In this document: piece after piece, positions 1-5,824 of the stretch
Layout of the letters: each line of letters opens with the position of its first letter
How positions within the stretch are numbered: position 1 is the first letter of the stretch
Source: Candidatus Zhuqueibacterota bacterium
GTDB taxonomy: Bacteria; Zhuqueibacterota; Zhuqueibacteria; Zhuqueibacterales; Zhuqueibacteraceae
Assembly (NCBI GenBank): GCA_013361015.1
Contig: JABWAN010000274.1
Location: 1 to 7,140, forward strand
Direction: 5' to 3'
DNA: 7,140 bases
The notes under the pieces: generated by a model
What the model was told of the DNA's origin: nothing
The model's database searches: none
What the model saw: the letters and a program-made list of their open reading frames with translations, nothing else
Made by a program: the position numbers and the translations under genes

Positions 1-637
1 CGGCAAACACGGTGTCGAAATCAAGCGAGCTGAAATTGGCGAAGATGGAAAACACGCCGAGCAGAAATCCGAAATCGCCGATGCGGTTGACGATGAAGGC
101 CTTGCTGCCGGCTTGTGCGCACGTCATGCCCGTGCTCTCGTCGAACATGCGGTCATAATAAAAGCCGATGAGCAGATACGAGCAGAGGCCGACGCCTTCC
201 CAGCCCACGAACATGAGCAAGAAGTTGTTGCCCATCACGAGCAGCAACATCGCAAAGGTGAAAAGATTCAGAAACGCGAAGAAGCGTGCAAAGCCGCGCT
301 CGCCGTGCATGTAGCCGATGGAATAGACATGAATCAAAAATCCTACGCCGGTGACGACAAGCACCATCAACATCGAGAGCGCATCGAGGCGAAAGCTGAT
401 GTCGAGCGCGAAGTTGCCGGTGGCCATCCAGCGATAGAGCGTTTGAATGAAGACGCGCGAGTCAGGCGCGAGTTTGAGCAATTCGAAGAACGCGAGGCCG
501 CCCGTGATGAAACTCGCGAGCACGGTGCCTGCGCCGATGGCGCCGATGGTTTTCTCGCTGAATTTACGGCTGAAGAGTCCGTTGAGGACGAAGCCGAGCA
601 GAGGGAAGAAGGGAATGAGCCAGAGATAGTTTTGCAT
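1..637 (-). CDS. nuoL: NADH-quinone oxidoreductase subunit L (NuoL), N-terminal 212 residues, cut by window edge
   Basis: This is the first 212 codons of the large antiporter-like proton-channel subunit at the distal end of the membrane arm of respiratory complex I. The reverse complement is open from an ATG at 635-637 to the window edge. It begins MQNYLWLIPFFPLLGF and has several hydrophobic helices. Family hallmarks are the segment DISFRLDALSMLM (about 79-91), GWEGVGLCSYLLIGFYY (145-161) with Glu147 matching the essential channel glutamate of NuoL (E. coli Glu144), and SKAFIVNRIGDFG (178-190). A short insertion rich in polar residues (about 162-177) precedes the last motif. The Shine-Dalgarno is weak (GAAAG about 10 nt upstream). 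The gene follows nuoK after 64 nt that contain a hairpin and T-tract. A 186-residue frame on the opposite strand (113-673) is an antisense shadow. Identification is by recognised family motifs and by position after nuoJ and nuoK. Confidence 0.96.
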   Translation of the reverse strand, partial: MQNYLWLIPFFPLLGFVLNGLFSRKFSEKTIGAIGAGTVLASFITGGLAFFELLKLAPDSRVFIQTLYRWMATGNFALDISFRLDALSMLMVLVVTGVGFLIHVYSIGYMHGERGFARFFAFLNLFTFAMLLLVMGNNFLLMFVGWEGVGLCSYLLIGFYYDRMFDESTGMTCAQAGSKAFIVNRIGDFGFLLGVFSIFANFSSLDFDTVFA

Positions 638-650
638 GCGACGTATCTTT

Positions 651-692
651 CAAAAAGAAAAAAATTCTACTAAACTTTGAAAGTTTAGTAGA
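651..692 (-). terminator. Hairpin plus T-tract between nuoK and nuoL (terminator or attenuator-like)
   Basis: On the minus strand a perfect inverted repeat (arms 681-692 and 666-677, 12 bp, 3-nt loop) starts 9 nt after the nuoK stop. It is followed by one A and then T7-C-T5 (652-664). This is the layout of an intrinsic terminator for leftward transcription. The stem is AT-rich, with only 3 G-C pairs, so termination may be partial. It sits just before nuoL, which complex I needs, so attenuation, RNA processing or stability control is more likely than full termination. On the plus strand the hairpin is not followed by Ts. Confidence 0.6.
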
Positions 693-701
693 GTTGGGGC
701 T

Positions 702-1001
702 TCACCATTTCATCAAATTCAACTCATCGACAAACACGGTTTCGCGCACGCGAAAGATGGCAACAATCAACGCCAGACCGATGCCCACCTCCGCGGCGGC
801 CACCACCATCACAAAGAAGACGAAGATTTGCCCCTCGATATTGTTTAACTGTGCTGCAAATGCGACGAAGGTTAGGTTTACGGCATTGAGCATGAGTTCG
901 ATGCTCATGAAGATCACGATGGCATTGCGACGCAAGAGCACGCCCGCGACACCGATGGCGAACATGATCGCGCTGAGAATGAGGTAGTGAGAGAGAGGCA
1001 T
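702..1001 (-). CDS. nuoK: NADH-quinone oxidoreductase subunit K (NuoK)
   Basis: Small integral membrane subunit of respiratory complex I, related to MnhC/MrpC of cation antiporters and part of the proton path in the membrane arm. The product is 99 residues, the usual family length, with three transmembrane helices (about 3-23, 28-52, 59-84). Two membrane glutamates are present: Glu35 in FMSIELMLNAVNL and Glu71 in VVAAAEVGIGLAL. They correspond to E. coli NuoK Glu36 and Glu72, which matter for coupled electron transfer and proton pumping. The start is ATG at 999-1001, with a good AGGA Shine-Dalgarno (1008-1011) 6 nt upstream; the stop is TGA at 702-704. It lies 187 nt after nuoJ and 64 nt before nuoL, much wider spacing than in most nuo operons, where nuoJ and nuoK nearly touch. 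Product assignment is firm. Confidence 0.97.
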   Translation of the reverse strand: MPLSHYLILSAIMFAIGVAGVLLRRNAIVIFMSIELMLNAVNLTFVAFAAQLNNIEGQIFVFFVMVVAAAEVGIGLALIVAIFRVRETVFVDELNLMKW

Positions 1002-1046
1002 GAATGTTCCTGTGTGTTAATCGAGGATGGAAGCGAGAGAATGGAT

Positions 1047-1158
1047 GATTGAGAATAGACGATCGAGGGTCGCGCAATTATAAATGCCAGGCGCGTTTTG
1101 TCGCGTTGTTTCGATTTACGATCCTCGCTTCTCAAACCTCCATCTGCTATTCTCTATC
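1047..1158. repeat. Imperfect inverted repeat in the nuoJ-nuoK spacer
   Basis: The 22-nt stretch 1047-1068 and the reverse complement of 1137-1158 match at 18 of 22 positions. Both share the cores GAGAATAG and GAGG. The arms are 68 nt apart. The flanks carry more purine-rich words of the same kind (GATTGTAGATCGAAGATAG on the minus strand, within 1156-1174), so the spacer looks like degenerate intergenic repeat sequence rather than a former gene. It could be a dispersed short repeat unit, but only this copy is visible here. Confidence 0.35.
1077..1104 (-). promoter_or_regulatory. Possible internal promoter for nuoK
   Basis: The minus strand carries a perfect TATAAT (1077-1082) with GCGACA (1099-1104) 16 nt upstream. 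The -10 box is consensus and the -35 box matches TTGACA at 4 of 6 positions. It would start transcription near 1070 and give a leader of about 70 nt before nuoK. The unusual nuoJ-nuoK gap makes a separate start for nuoK and nuoL plausible. Promoter rules for this phylum are not well known, so this is tentative. Confidence 0.35.
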
Positions 1159-1188
1159 TTCGATCTACAATCTACGCTCCACGTTCTT

Positions 1189-1701
1189 CTATTCCAATTT
1201 CCGCTTTGCCAAGATGATCGCGCCGATCATGCCCACGAGCAACAATATCGAAGCAACTTCGAAGGGAAAGAGGTAAGTCGTGAACAGGCTTTTGCCGATG
1301 ACGGAGGTGCTGCCAACGAGTGAATTTGCGTGCGGCACATTGCCGTTCGCGCCGGTCTTCCCGGTTGCGGCAATAATCAATGCGCCGATTTCAACCATGA
1401 ATGCGAGCACCAACACCACTCCGAGCGTGCGGCGGGTCATTTTTCCGCGTTCGCGCGCGGGATCGCGCTTGAGATTGAGCAACATGATGACGAAGAGGAA
1501 GAGCACCATGATAGCGCCCGCGTATACAATGATGTGCACGGCCGCAACGAAGGGCGCATTGAGCAGCACGAAAAAGCCGGCAAACGCGAACAACGTGACG
1601 ATGAGAAAGATGGCGCTATAGACCGCGTTGCGGTGCAGCACCATTGCCACGCCGGCAGTCACGGCGATCAAAGCGAAAAGGTAGAATAGGATTTCTTGCA
1701 C
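1189..1701 (-). CDS. nuoJ: NADH-quinone oxidoreductase subunit J (NuoJ)
   Basis: Integral membrane subunit of respiratory complex I (ND6-like). It lies between the quinone-binding subunits and the antiporter-like ones and takes part in coupling quinone reduction to proton pumping. The product is 170 residues, normal for the family, with about five transmembrane helices (near 2-22, 27-48, 52-76, 92-112, 142-165). The signature HIIVYAGAIMVLF (56-68) holds the conserved Tyr60 region of helix 3, and FPFEVASILLLVGMIGAI (145-162) is typical of the last helix. The start is GTG at 1699-1701. An in-frame TAA lies only two codons upstream (1708-1710), and the next in-frame ATG (residue 20) would remove the first helix, so GTG is the only sensible choice. 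No strong Shine-Dalgarno is seen. It is the first gene of this leftward nuo run; nuoI and nuoH are not directly upstream. Confidence 0.96.
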   Translation of the reverse strand: MQEILFYLFALIAVTAGVAMVLHRNAVYSAIFLIVTLFAFAGFFVLLNAPFVAAVHIIVYAGAIMVLFLFVIMLLNLKRDPARERGKMTRRTLGVVLVLAFMVEIGALIIAATGKTGANGNVPHANSLVGSTSVIGKSLFTTYLFPFEVASILLLVGMIGAIILAKRKLE

Positions 1702-2222
1702 GATGATTTAGCTCTTATTGTGAGACCAAGCCGCGGACTTGCAAGCGGCGGCGCCAATGCAGCAGAATCCTGTGTTGGTTTTGAAATGCTCGACGGAGCG
1801 GGAGCAAGGTGAGATTACGCGCCGATATGTTTCGAGTGCGCCGGCAAGAGGCCGTGAAGGATTTGAAAACGAAAGGCTCGAAGACTATCCAAAGATATGC
1901 AAATCGACACATTGAGCGGCTCGAACTCCCACAACCAACCTGCTGAGGAACGATCAAATCCTCTTCTTACGAACGTGAAGCTAGAGGCGTTAAAGGATTA
2001 TTAAAGCGCGTGCAATATACGATCTTTGCCTAAAAAGTCAAGGGAGATTTTCCTGCCCAAATCAATCGCAAGGCTGAAATATACGTGATCTGCAGATTAC
2101 TGCTGCACCCGCGCGCAGCAGCGGGACCTTCCGCAATTGCTCCAAGATGCGAGTACCTGCTCATTGTAAACTCTGCGCTTCCAAAGCGTCGAGCGCCGGT
2201 ATTCCATGGAGAAGGTCTTTTA
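1702..2222. other. Divergent intergenic region without a convincing gene
   Basis: This 521-nt stretch separates leftward nuoJ from the rightward sulfotransferase gene, so it should hold promoters for both. A good leftward promoter is visible at 2014-2041. No clear rightward promoter was found. Two small overlapping plus-strand frames, 1757-1915 (52 codons) and 1827-1946 (39 codons, K/R-rich), lack a Shine-Dalgarno and resemble nothing I know. A minus-strand frame at 1715-1957 would need a TTG start and also lacks support. The octamer AATATACG occurs at 2014-2021 and 2078-2085; I cannot assign it a role. The region from 2085 to 2222 is open in frame with the sulfotransferase but is probably untranslated. 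Confidence 0.6.
2014..2041 (-). promoter_or_regulatory. Sigma70-like promoter facing nuoJ
   Basis: The minus strand reads TTGACT (2036-2041), a 16-nt spacer, then TATATT (2014-2019). Each box matches consensus at 5 of 6 positions. Transcription would start near 2007, leaving a leader of about 300 nt before the nuoJ GTG. The -10 box is identical to that of the promoter at 5752-5780, which supports its use in this organism. The long leader could hold post-transcriptional control, but I see no known riboswitch in it. Confidence 0.5.
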
Positions 2223-3164
2223 ATGAGCGGCAACTTGGTTTTTATTTTAGGCAATTACAAAAGCGGGAGCACTTGGCTATTAAAAATCTTGAGCCTTCAT
2301 CCTGAGATTCGCAGTCTCAGCGAGACGCACATCTTCCATCATGTTGCCGCGGCGCAAAATTTCGAAGACTGCACTCACAAGCTCTTCCACGAAGTGCCGT
2401 GGAGCAATGGCGGTACGCGGCAGTTGCTCGCGTATCGGCTCTTGCGTCTATCGCGCCCGTTGGTCCAGCGCTGGCGCCCGGATTTTGCCCTGCCCTCTCG
2501 AGACCGCCCGGCCGGCCTTCCGGATTTGAGTTGGTTCGAGCAGCGCGCACTGCAACGCAACCTGAAGCTGATGGGCACGAAGGAAGAGTATTGCCGCTAC
2601 TTTTTTCAATTCCTCGCCGAACGCTTGCAGCCGCGCAAGTATTTGCTCGAAAAATCGACGGATGCCACGCGTTATGCGCCATTCATTCATTCCGTCTTTC
2701 CGCAGGCGAAACTCCTCGTCATTTATCGCGACGGCCGCGATGTGGTCACTTCGAGCCGGTTCTTTACCGAAAATCATCTCAAGCGCAATTCTTGGTCGTT
2801 GCCCAGCAGCATCATGAAATGGCGTTCGGAGATCGAAGCGCAATTGCAGTACGGCGAGTCGCACGGCCTCTTCACCTGCGCATATGAAGACCTGCTCGCC
2901 AACAGCGCGGTCGTCGTGCAGCGCTTGTTTAATTTTTTAGCATTGCCCCAAGACGATCACCTCCTCACTAATATCCTGCAACGTACTTCGTTCAAATCCA
3001 TGACGGGCCGCAACGCCGGCGAAGAAGCGCGCGATCGTTTCATTCGCAAAGGCGTGTCCGGCGATTGGCAAAATCATTTTACCGCCGAAGACAAGAACAC
3101 ATTCAAAGAGCTTGCCGGGGATTTGCTCATCAAACTCGGCTATGAAAAGGATAACAATTGGTAA
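2223..3164 (+). CDS. PAPS-dependent sulfotransferase
   Basis: Predicted cytoplasmic enzyme of 313 residues that transfers a sulfuryl group from 3'-phosphoadenylyl sulfate (PAPS) to an unknown acceptor. The 5'-phosphosulfate loop is GNYKSGSTWLLKIL (10-23), with Lys13, Ser14, Gly15 and Thr17. The 3'-phosphate site is LLVIYRDGRDVVTSSRFF (164-181), with Arg169 and Ser177. The C-terminal RKGVSGDWQNHFT (275-287) is the classic RKGxxGDW motif that closes over PAP. All three PAPS elements are intact, so it should be active. The start is ATG 2223, preceded by GGAGAAGG (2208-2215) 7 nt upstream. An in-frame GTG at 2085 would add 46 residues before the loop, has no ribosome site and is rejected. The stop codon lies inside the Shine-Dalgarno of the next gene, so the two are probably translationally coupled. 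Substrate is not deducible; polysaccharide, lipid or protein acceptors are all known for this superfamily. Confidence 0.9.
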   Translation: MSGNLVFILGNYKSGSTWLLKILSLHPEIRSLSETHIFHHVAAAQNFEDCTHKLFHEVPWSNGGTRQLLAYRLLRLSRPLVQRWRPDFALPSRDRPAGLPDLSWFEQRALQRNLKLMGTKEEYCRYFFQFLAERLQPRKYLLEKSTDATRYAPFIHSVFPQAKLLVIYRDGRDVVTSSRFFTENHLKRNSWSLPSSIMKWRSEIEAQLQYGESHGLFTCAYEDLLANSAVVVQRLFNFLALPQDDHLLTNILQRTSFKSMTGRNAGEEARDRFIRKGVSGDWQNHFTAEDKNTFKELAGDLLIKLGYEKDNNW

Positions 3165-3173
3165 GGAGTGCCG

Positions 3174-5681
3174 ATGAAACGCACAGTCTATCACCTCAGT
3201 ATTCTCTGTCTCTGTTTGATACTGACGCGCGCCGCCGCGCAATCTGAGAACTCCTTCTCTCTTTCCCCCTTGAAGGAAGCGTCATCCGCAACTTTATCGT
3301 CGAAAGAGAATATCAATTCAACTGCAGCGCACGTCCCGTTAGCAGCACGCAAGGTTGGAATTACGAGCGTGCGGCCCCATGTCGATGCGTTACGCCAACA
3401 ACTCGGCCTTTCTTCCGATTTGGAATTGCAATGGCTGCCGAGTCGCACGGGGTCCGACACTTTGCGCGTTACGGATCGTTTCAATCGCTCTGCCATTGGC
3501 CCGGATTGGGCTTTGGACTCGCGCTATTGGGCGATCAAAGACGGAGAGCTGGTGCTGACCAAAGATGCGAATTATGAGTGGCGCTATCTTGCGGTGTTTT
3601 TGCCGGTGTTTAATAACAGCGAACGAGAGATTTACTCGGTGACGTACACGTGGGGCAAAAAAGCCGACGCGGTGGGCATTGGTGAAGGCGCACATGCATT
3701 GATGATCGATCCCCCTTCCGCGCAAGGCAGCGGTTATTGGCTGTGGCGCCGCACCAATCAAAACTCGGTGTGGCTGTATGCGATCAAAGACGGTGCGTGG
3801 GAATACACGCCGGGCGAGAGCAAAGAATTTCATCGCGCTGATTCGCACACGCCCATTCCGCAAGCGGGCGACGTTATTACCACGGTCATTCGCAACGAGC
3901 CGCACGCCGTATTCTTCGACTACTACATCAACGATCATTGGGATGCCACGGTTTACGACGGCTCCAAAGAATTCGCGCAAGACAACGAATGGTACACCGG
4001 CGTATTTATTCACGGCCAGGATTTGAACAATCAAGTCGATGATTTCACCGTGACGTGGTTTGGCGGAGATACTGTTCCGCCTGCCGCCGTGACGGATTTG
4101 CGCGCTATCGATAGCACTGCCACGAGCGTGACGCTCGCGTGGACGGCGCCGGGCGATAACTTTTGGGATGGCCAAGCCGATCATTTCGAAATTCGTTACG
4201 ATACGGCGCCGTTTGACGAAGACAATTTTGACTCCGCCGAGCTTGCGGCAAATCTTCCGGAGCCTGCGCCGAGCGGCGAATTGCACCAATTCACCATCAC
4301 CGGTTTGCAGAAGAACAAAACGTATTACTTTGCATTGCGCGCTTATGATGAAGCGAACAACAAGAGTGGTCTTTCGAACCTCGCCCAGGTCGCCACAAAG
4401 GAGATCAGCGTTGCGAGCGCATTGGAATTGGTGAGTGGTTGCGATCAAGCCGGCGTAGTGGGAACGCCGTTGCCGCTGCCTATTGTTGTCGTTGTGAAAG
4501 ATCAAGAAGGCTCGCCTTTCGCGACTCAGCCCGTGAAGTTTGCCATCAAGACTGGAGAAGCGCGCTTCGCAAATGACGCGATCGAGCTGCATGTCAATTC
4601 GGATGAAAACGGCCAAGCCGCGGTTGAAGTAAAGCTGGGAACGACTCCGGGCGCAATTACAATTGAAATCAGCGCGCCGGGTTTGCAAAACTCACCGGTT
4701 TTGTGTAATGCTGAGGCCCACGCCGGTGCCGTGTCGGAATTGGTCCAAGTGAGCGGCGATCGGCAACTCCTTTCTGTGGGGAAAGAATCCGCGCCGCTTG
4801 TTGTGCGTGCGACAGATCAATATGGCAATTCCATTGTGCAAACGCCCATCGCTTTCGAGATTGCCAACGGCGGCGGACGTTTTGCGAATAATCAAACTTC
4901 CTACATTGGGCTTACTGAGTTGAACGGCACCGCGCGCGCAGAGATATTTGCCGGCGAAATTGCGGGCGACACGACTACTGTGACCGCAGGTTATGATTCC
5001 TCGCATGCAATACACTTTCTAATCTTCACGGCCGCCGCGGATTCGCTGCTCGCGGTGAGCGGAGATAATCAAACCGCGCCGGTGCGCACGCAACTCGCGG
5101 AGCCGCTCGTAGTGCGCGCGCTCGATGAATTGGGAGAGCACATCAGTAATATTCCCATTCTATTTAGTGTGAGTGCGGGCGAAGGTGTGTTGGAGAATGG
5201 TGAAACTTCTGCAGAGGTGATGACCGATAGCAGCGGCGCCGCGGCGATGACGTGGAAGCTAGGCCCGCATCCAGGTTTGAATCAATTGACCGCTGTGATC
5301 GAGGGCCTCCCAAGCGCGCAGATCGTTTTCAATGCCACGGGCGAAATCGTTTCCAATGTGAAGGAAGCGGCGGCGGCATTGCCAAAGGAATTTGCACTGT
5401 TGCCCAATTCACCGAATCCTTTCAATCCCGAAACGACGATTCATTTCGCTCTCCCCGAGGCCGCGGAAGTGACGCTCGTGCTGTTCGACGCGAACGGCCG
5501 CCGTGTACGCAATTTGATGAGTGCCACGCTCAACGCCGGCGCGCATCAAATTCGTTGGGACGGCCGCGCTGCCAACAGCCGTGGTCTGGACTCGGGGGTT
5601 TATTTCTGCCGCATGCGCGCGGTTGCGAAAGCCTCCGGCAAAAGTTTCGAAGCGACGCGCAAGCTTATGCTCGCAAAATAA
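3174..5681 (+). CDS. Secreted multidomain surface protein with type IX sorting tail (ConA-like, FN3, three Big_1-like repeats)
   Basis: Exported protein of 835 residues. The signal peptide MKRTVYHLSILCLCLILTRA ends near Ala-Ala-Gln23. A Ser/Ala/Lys-rich linker (about 24-65) leads to the motif RPHVDALRQQL (67-77). A concanavalin A-like beta-sandwich follows (about 100-296, from DRFNR to DDFTVTWF), then a fibronectin type III domain (about 303-408, VPPAAVTDLRA to YYFALRAYDEANNKSGLSN). Three Ig-like repeats resemble Big_1/invasin domains (about 415-517, 518-618, 620-722), each opening with an SG-C/D-x-Q motif. The C-terminal tail, about 740-835, has PNSPNPFNPETTIHF and ends in a GVYFCRM strand and RKLMLAK; it matches FlgD-Ig-like, Por-type sorting domains used by type IX secretion. 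No catalytic motif is seen, so an adhesive, binding or scaffold role is likely. The start is ATG 3174 with AAGGAG at 3163-3168; an in-frame GTG at 3168 overlaps that ribosome site and is not favoured. It is coupled to the sulfotransferase upstream. Confidence 0.9.
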   Translation: MKRTVYHLSILCLCLILTRAAAQSENSFSLSPLKEASSATLSSKENINSTAAHVPLAARKVGITSVRPHVDALRQQLGLSSDLELQWLPSRTGSDTLRVTDRFNRSAIGPDWALDSRYWAIKDGELVLTKDANYEWRYLAVFLPVFNNSEREIYSVTYTWGKKADAVGIGEGAHALMIDPPSAQGSGYWLWRRTNQNSVWLYAIKDGAWEYTPGESKEFHRADSHTPIPQAGDVITTVIRNEPHAVFFDYYINDHWDATVYDGSKEFAQDNEWYTGVFIHGQDLNNQVDDFTVTWFGGDTVPPAAVTDLRAIDSTATSVTLAWTAPGDNFWDGQADHFEIRYDTAPFDEDNFDSAELAANLPEPAPSGELHQFTITGLQKNKTYYFALRAYDEANNKSGLSNLAQVATKEISVASALELVSGCDQAGVVGTPLPLPIVVVVKDQEGSPFATQPVKFAIKTGEARFANDAIELHVNSDENGQAAVEVKLGTTPGAITIEISAPGLQNSPVLCNAEAHAGAVSELVQVSGDRQLLSVGKESAPLVVRATDQYGNSIVQTPIAFEIANGGGRFANNQTSYIGLTELNGTARAEIFAGEIAGDTTTVTAGYDSSHAIHFLIFTAAADSLLAVSGDNQTAPVRTQLAEPLVVRALDELGEHISNIPILFSVSAGEGVLENGETSAEVMTDSSGAAAMTWKLGPHPGLNQLTAVIEGLPSAQIVFNATGEIVSNVKEAAAALPKEFALLPNSPNPFNPETTIHFALPEAAEVTLVLFDANGRRVRNLMSATLNAGAHQIRWDGRAANSRGLDSGVYFCRMRAVAKASGKSFEATRKLMLAK

Positions 5682-5703
5682 TCATAGTTGCTTCCTCCCT
5701 CCG

Positions 5704-5740
5704 AGGCCGGCAAGGATGTTTCTTGCCGGCCTTTTTGTTT
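5704..5740 (+). terminator. Intrinsic terminator after the sulfotransferase-surface protein operon
   Basis: A perfect stem of 10 bp, GGCCGGCAAG (5705-5714) with CTTGCCGGCC (5722-5731), encloses a 7-nt loop and is followed by TTTTTGTTT. A5704 can also pair with T5732. The stem is GC-rich and the T-tract follows directly. It begins 23 nt after the stop of the secreted protein gene and marks the end of the two-gene transcript. Confidence 0.93.
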
Positions 5741-5749
5741 GAACAAACA
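5736..5749. promoter_or_regulatory. Short palindrome abutting the -35 box, possible operator
   Basis: TGTTTG-AA-CAAACA is a 6+6 inverted repeat ending 2 nt before the TTGACA box at 5752. The position would suit an activator or repressor site for the downstream gene. It also overlaps the end of the terminator T-tract, so chance cannot be excluded. Confidence 0.3.
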
Positions 5750-5751
5750 TC

Positions 5752-5780
5752 TTGACACACCCTGCTCGCCACACTATATT
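5752..5780 (+). promoter_or_regulatory. Near-consensus sigma70 promoter for the second surface-protein gene
   Basis: A perfect TTGACA (5752-5757) is followed by a 17-nt spacer and TATATT (5775-5780, 5 of 6 to TATAAT). It sits just after the terminator of the preceding operon and 44 nt before the next start codon. The predicted start near 5787 gives a leader of about 38 nt. This implies the second paralogue is transcribed on its own, and probably strongly. Confidence 0.85.
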
Positions 5781-5824
5781 TCGCACACAAAAATTCGACG
5801 TTGCACGGCTGGCAAGGAGGGTTT

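Noticed and set aside
113..673. 186-codon open frame on the plus strand
   Set aside because: It is antisense to nuoL, whose minus-strand translation has clear family motifs. The plus-strand product is a biased Glu/Ala/Arg/His-rich string typical of the shadow of a membrane-protein gene.
1715..1957. 80-codon minus-strand frame in the presumed nuoJ leader
   Set aside because: It needs a TTG start without a ribosome site, and the product is not NuoI or any family I recognise. It ends 13 nt before nuoJ, but that alone is weak support.
1992..2021. Possible rightward promoter (TATACG at 2016) for the sulfotransferase
   Set aside because: No acceptable -35 box lies 15-19 nt upstream; the same word at 2080-2085 also lacks one.
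2085..2222. N-terminal extension of the sulfotransferase from a GTG at 2085
   Set aside because: There is no Shine-Dalgarno at 2085. The extra 46 residues resemble no domain, whereas the ATG at 2223 has GGAGAAGG 7 nt upstream and places the PAPS loop at the usual distance from the N terminus.
3168..3173. GTG start two codons before the secreted protein's ATG
   Set aside because: The GTG shares its first base with the AAGGAG ribosome site, leaving no spacer. ATG at 3174 has a 5-nt spacer and begins a normal signal peptide.
3390..4688. 432-codon open frame on the minus strand
   Set aside because: It lies wholly antisense to the secreted protein gene, which has a signal peptide, recognisable domains and a ribosome site. 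The opposite frame is Arg/Ile-rich with no recognisable domain; a similar shadow lies under the paralogue at 5957-6487.
5252..5755. 167-codon plus-strand frame overlapping the sorting tail, terminator and promoter
   Set aside because: It is out of frame with the sorting domain, reads through an intrinsic terminator, and its product is Arg/Pro-rich with no domain.
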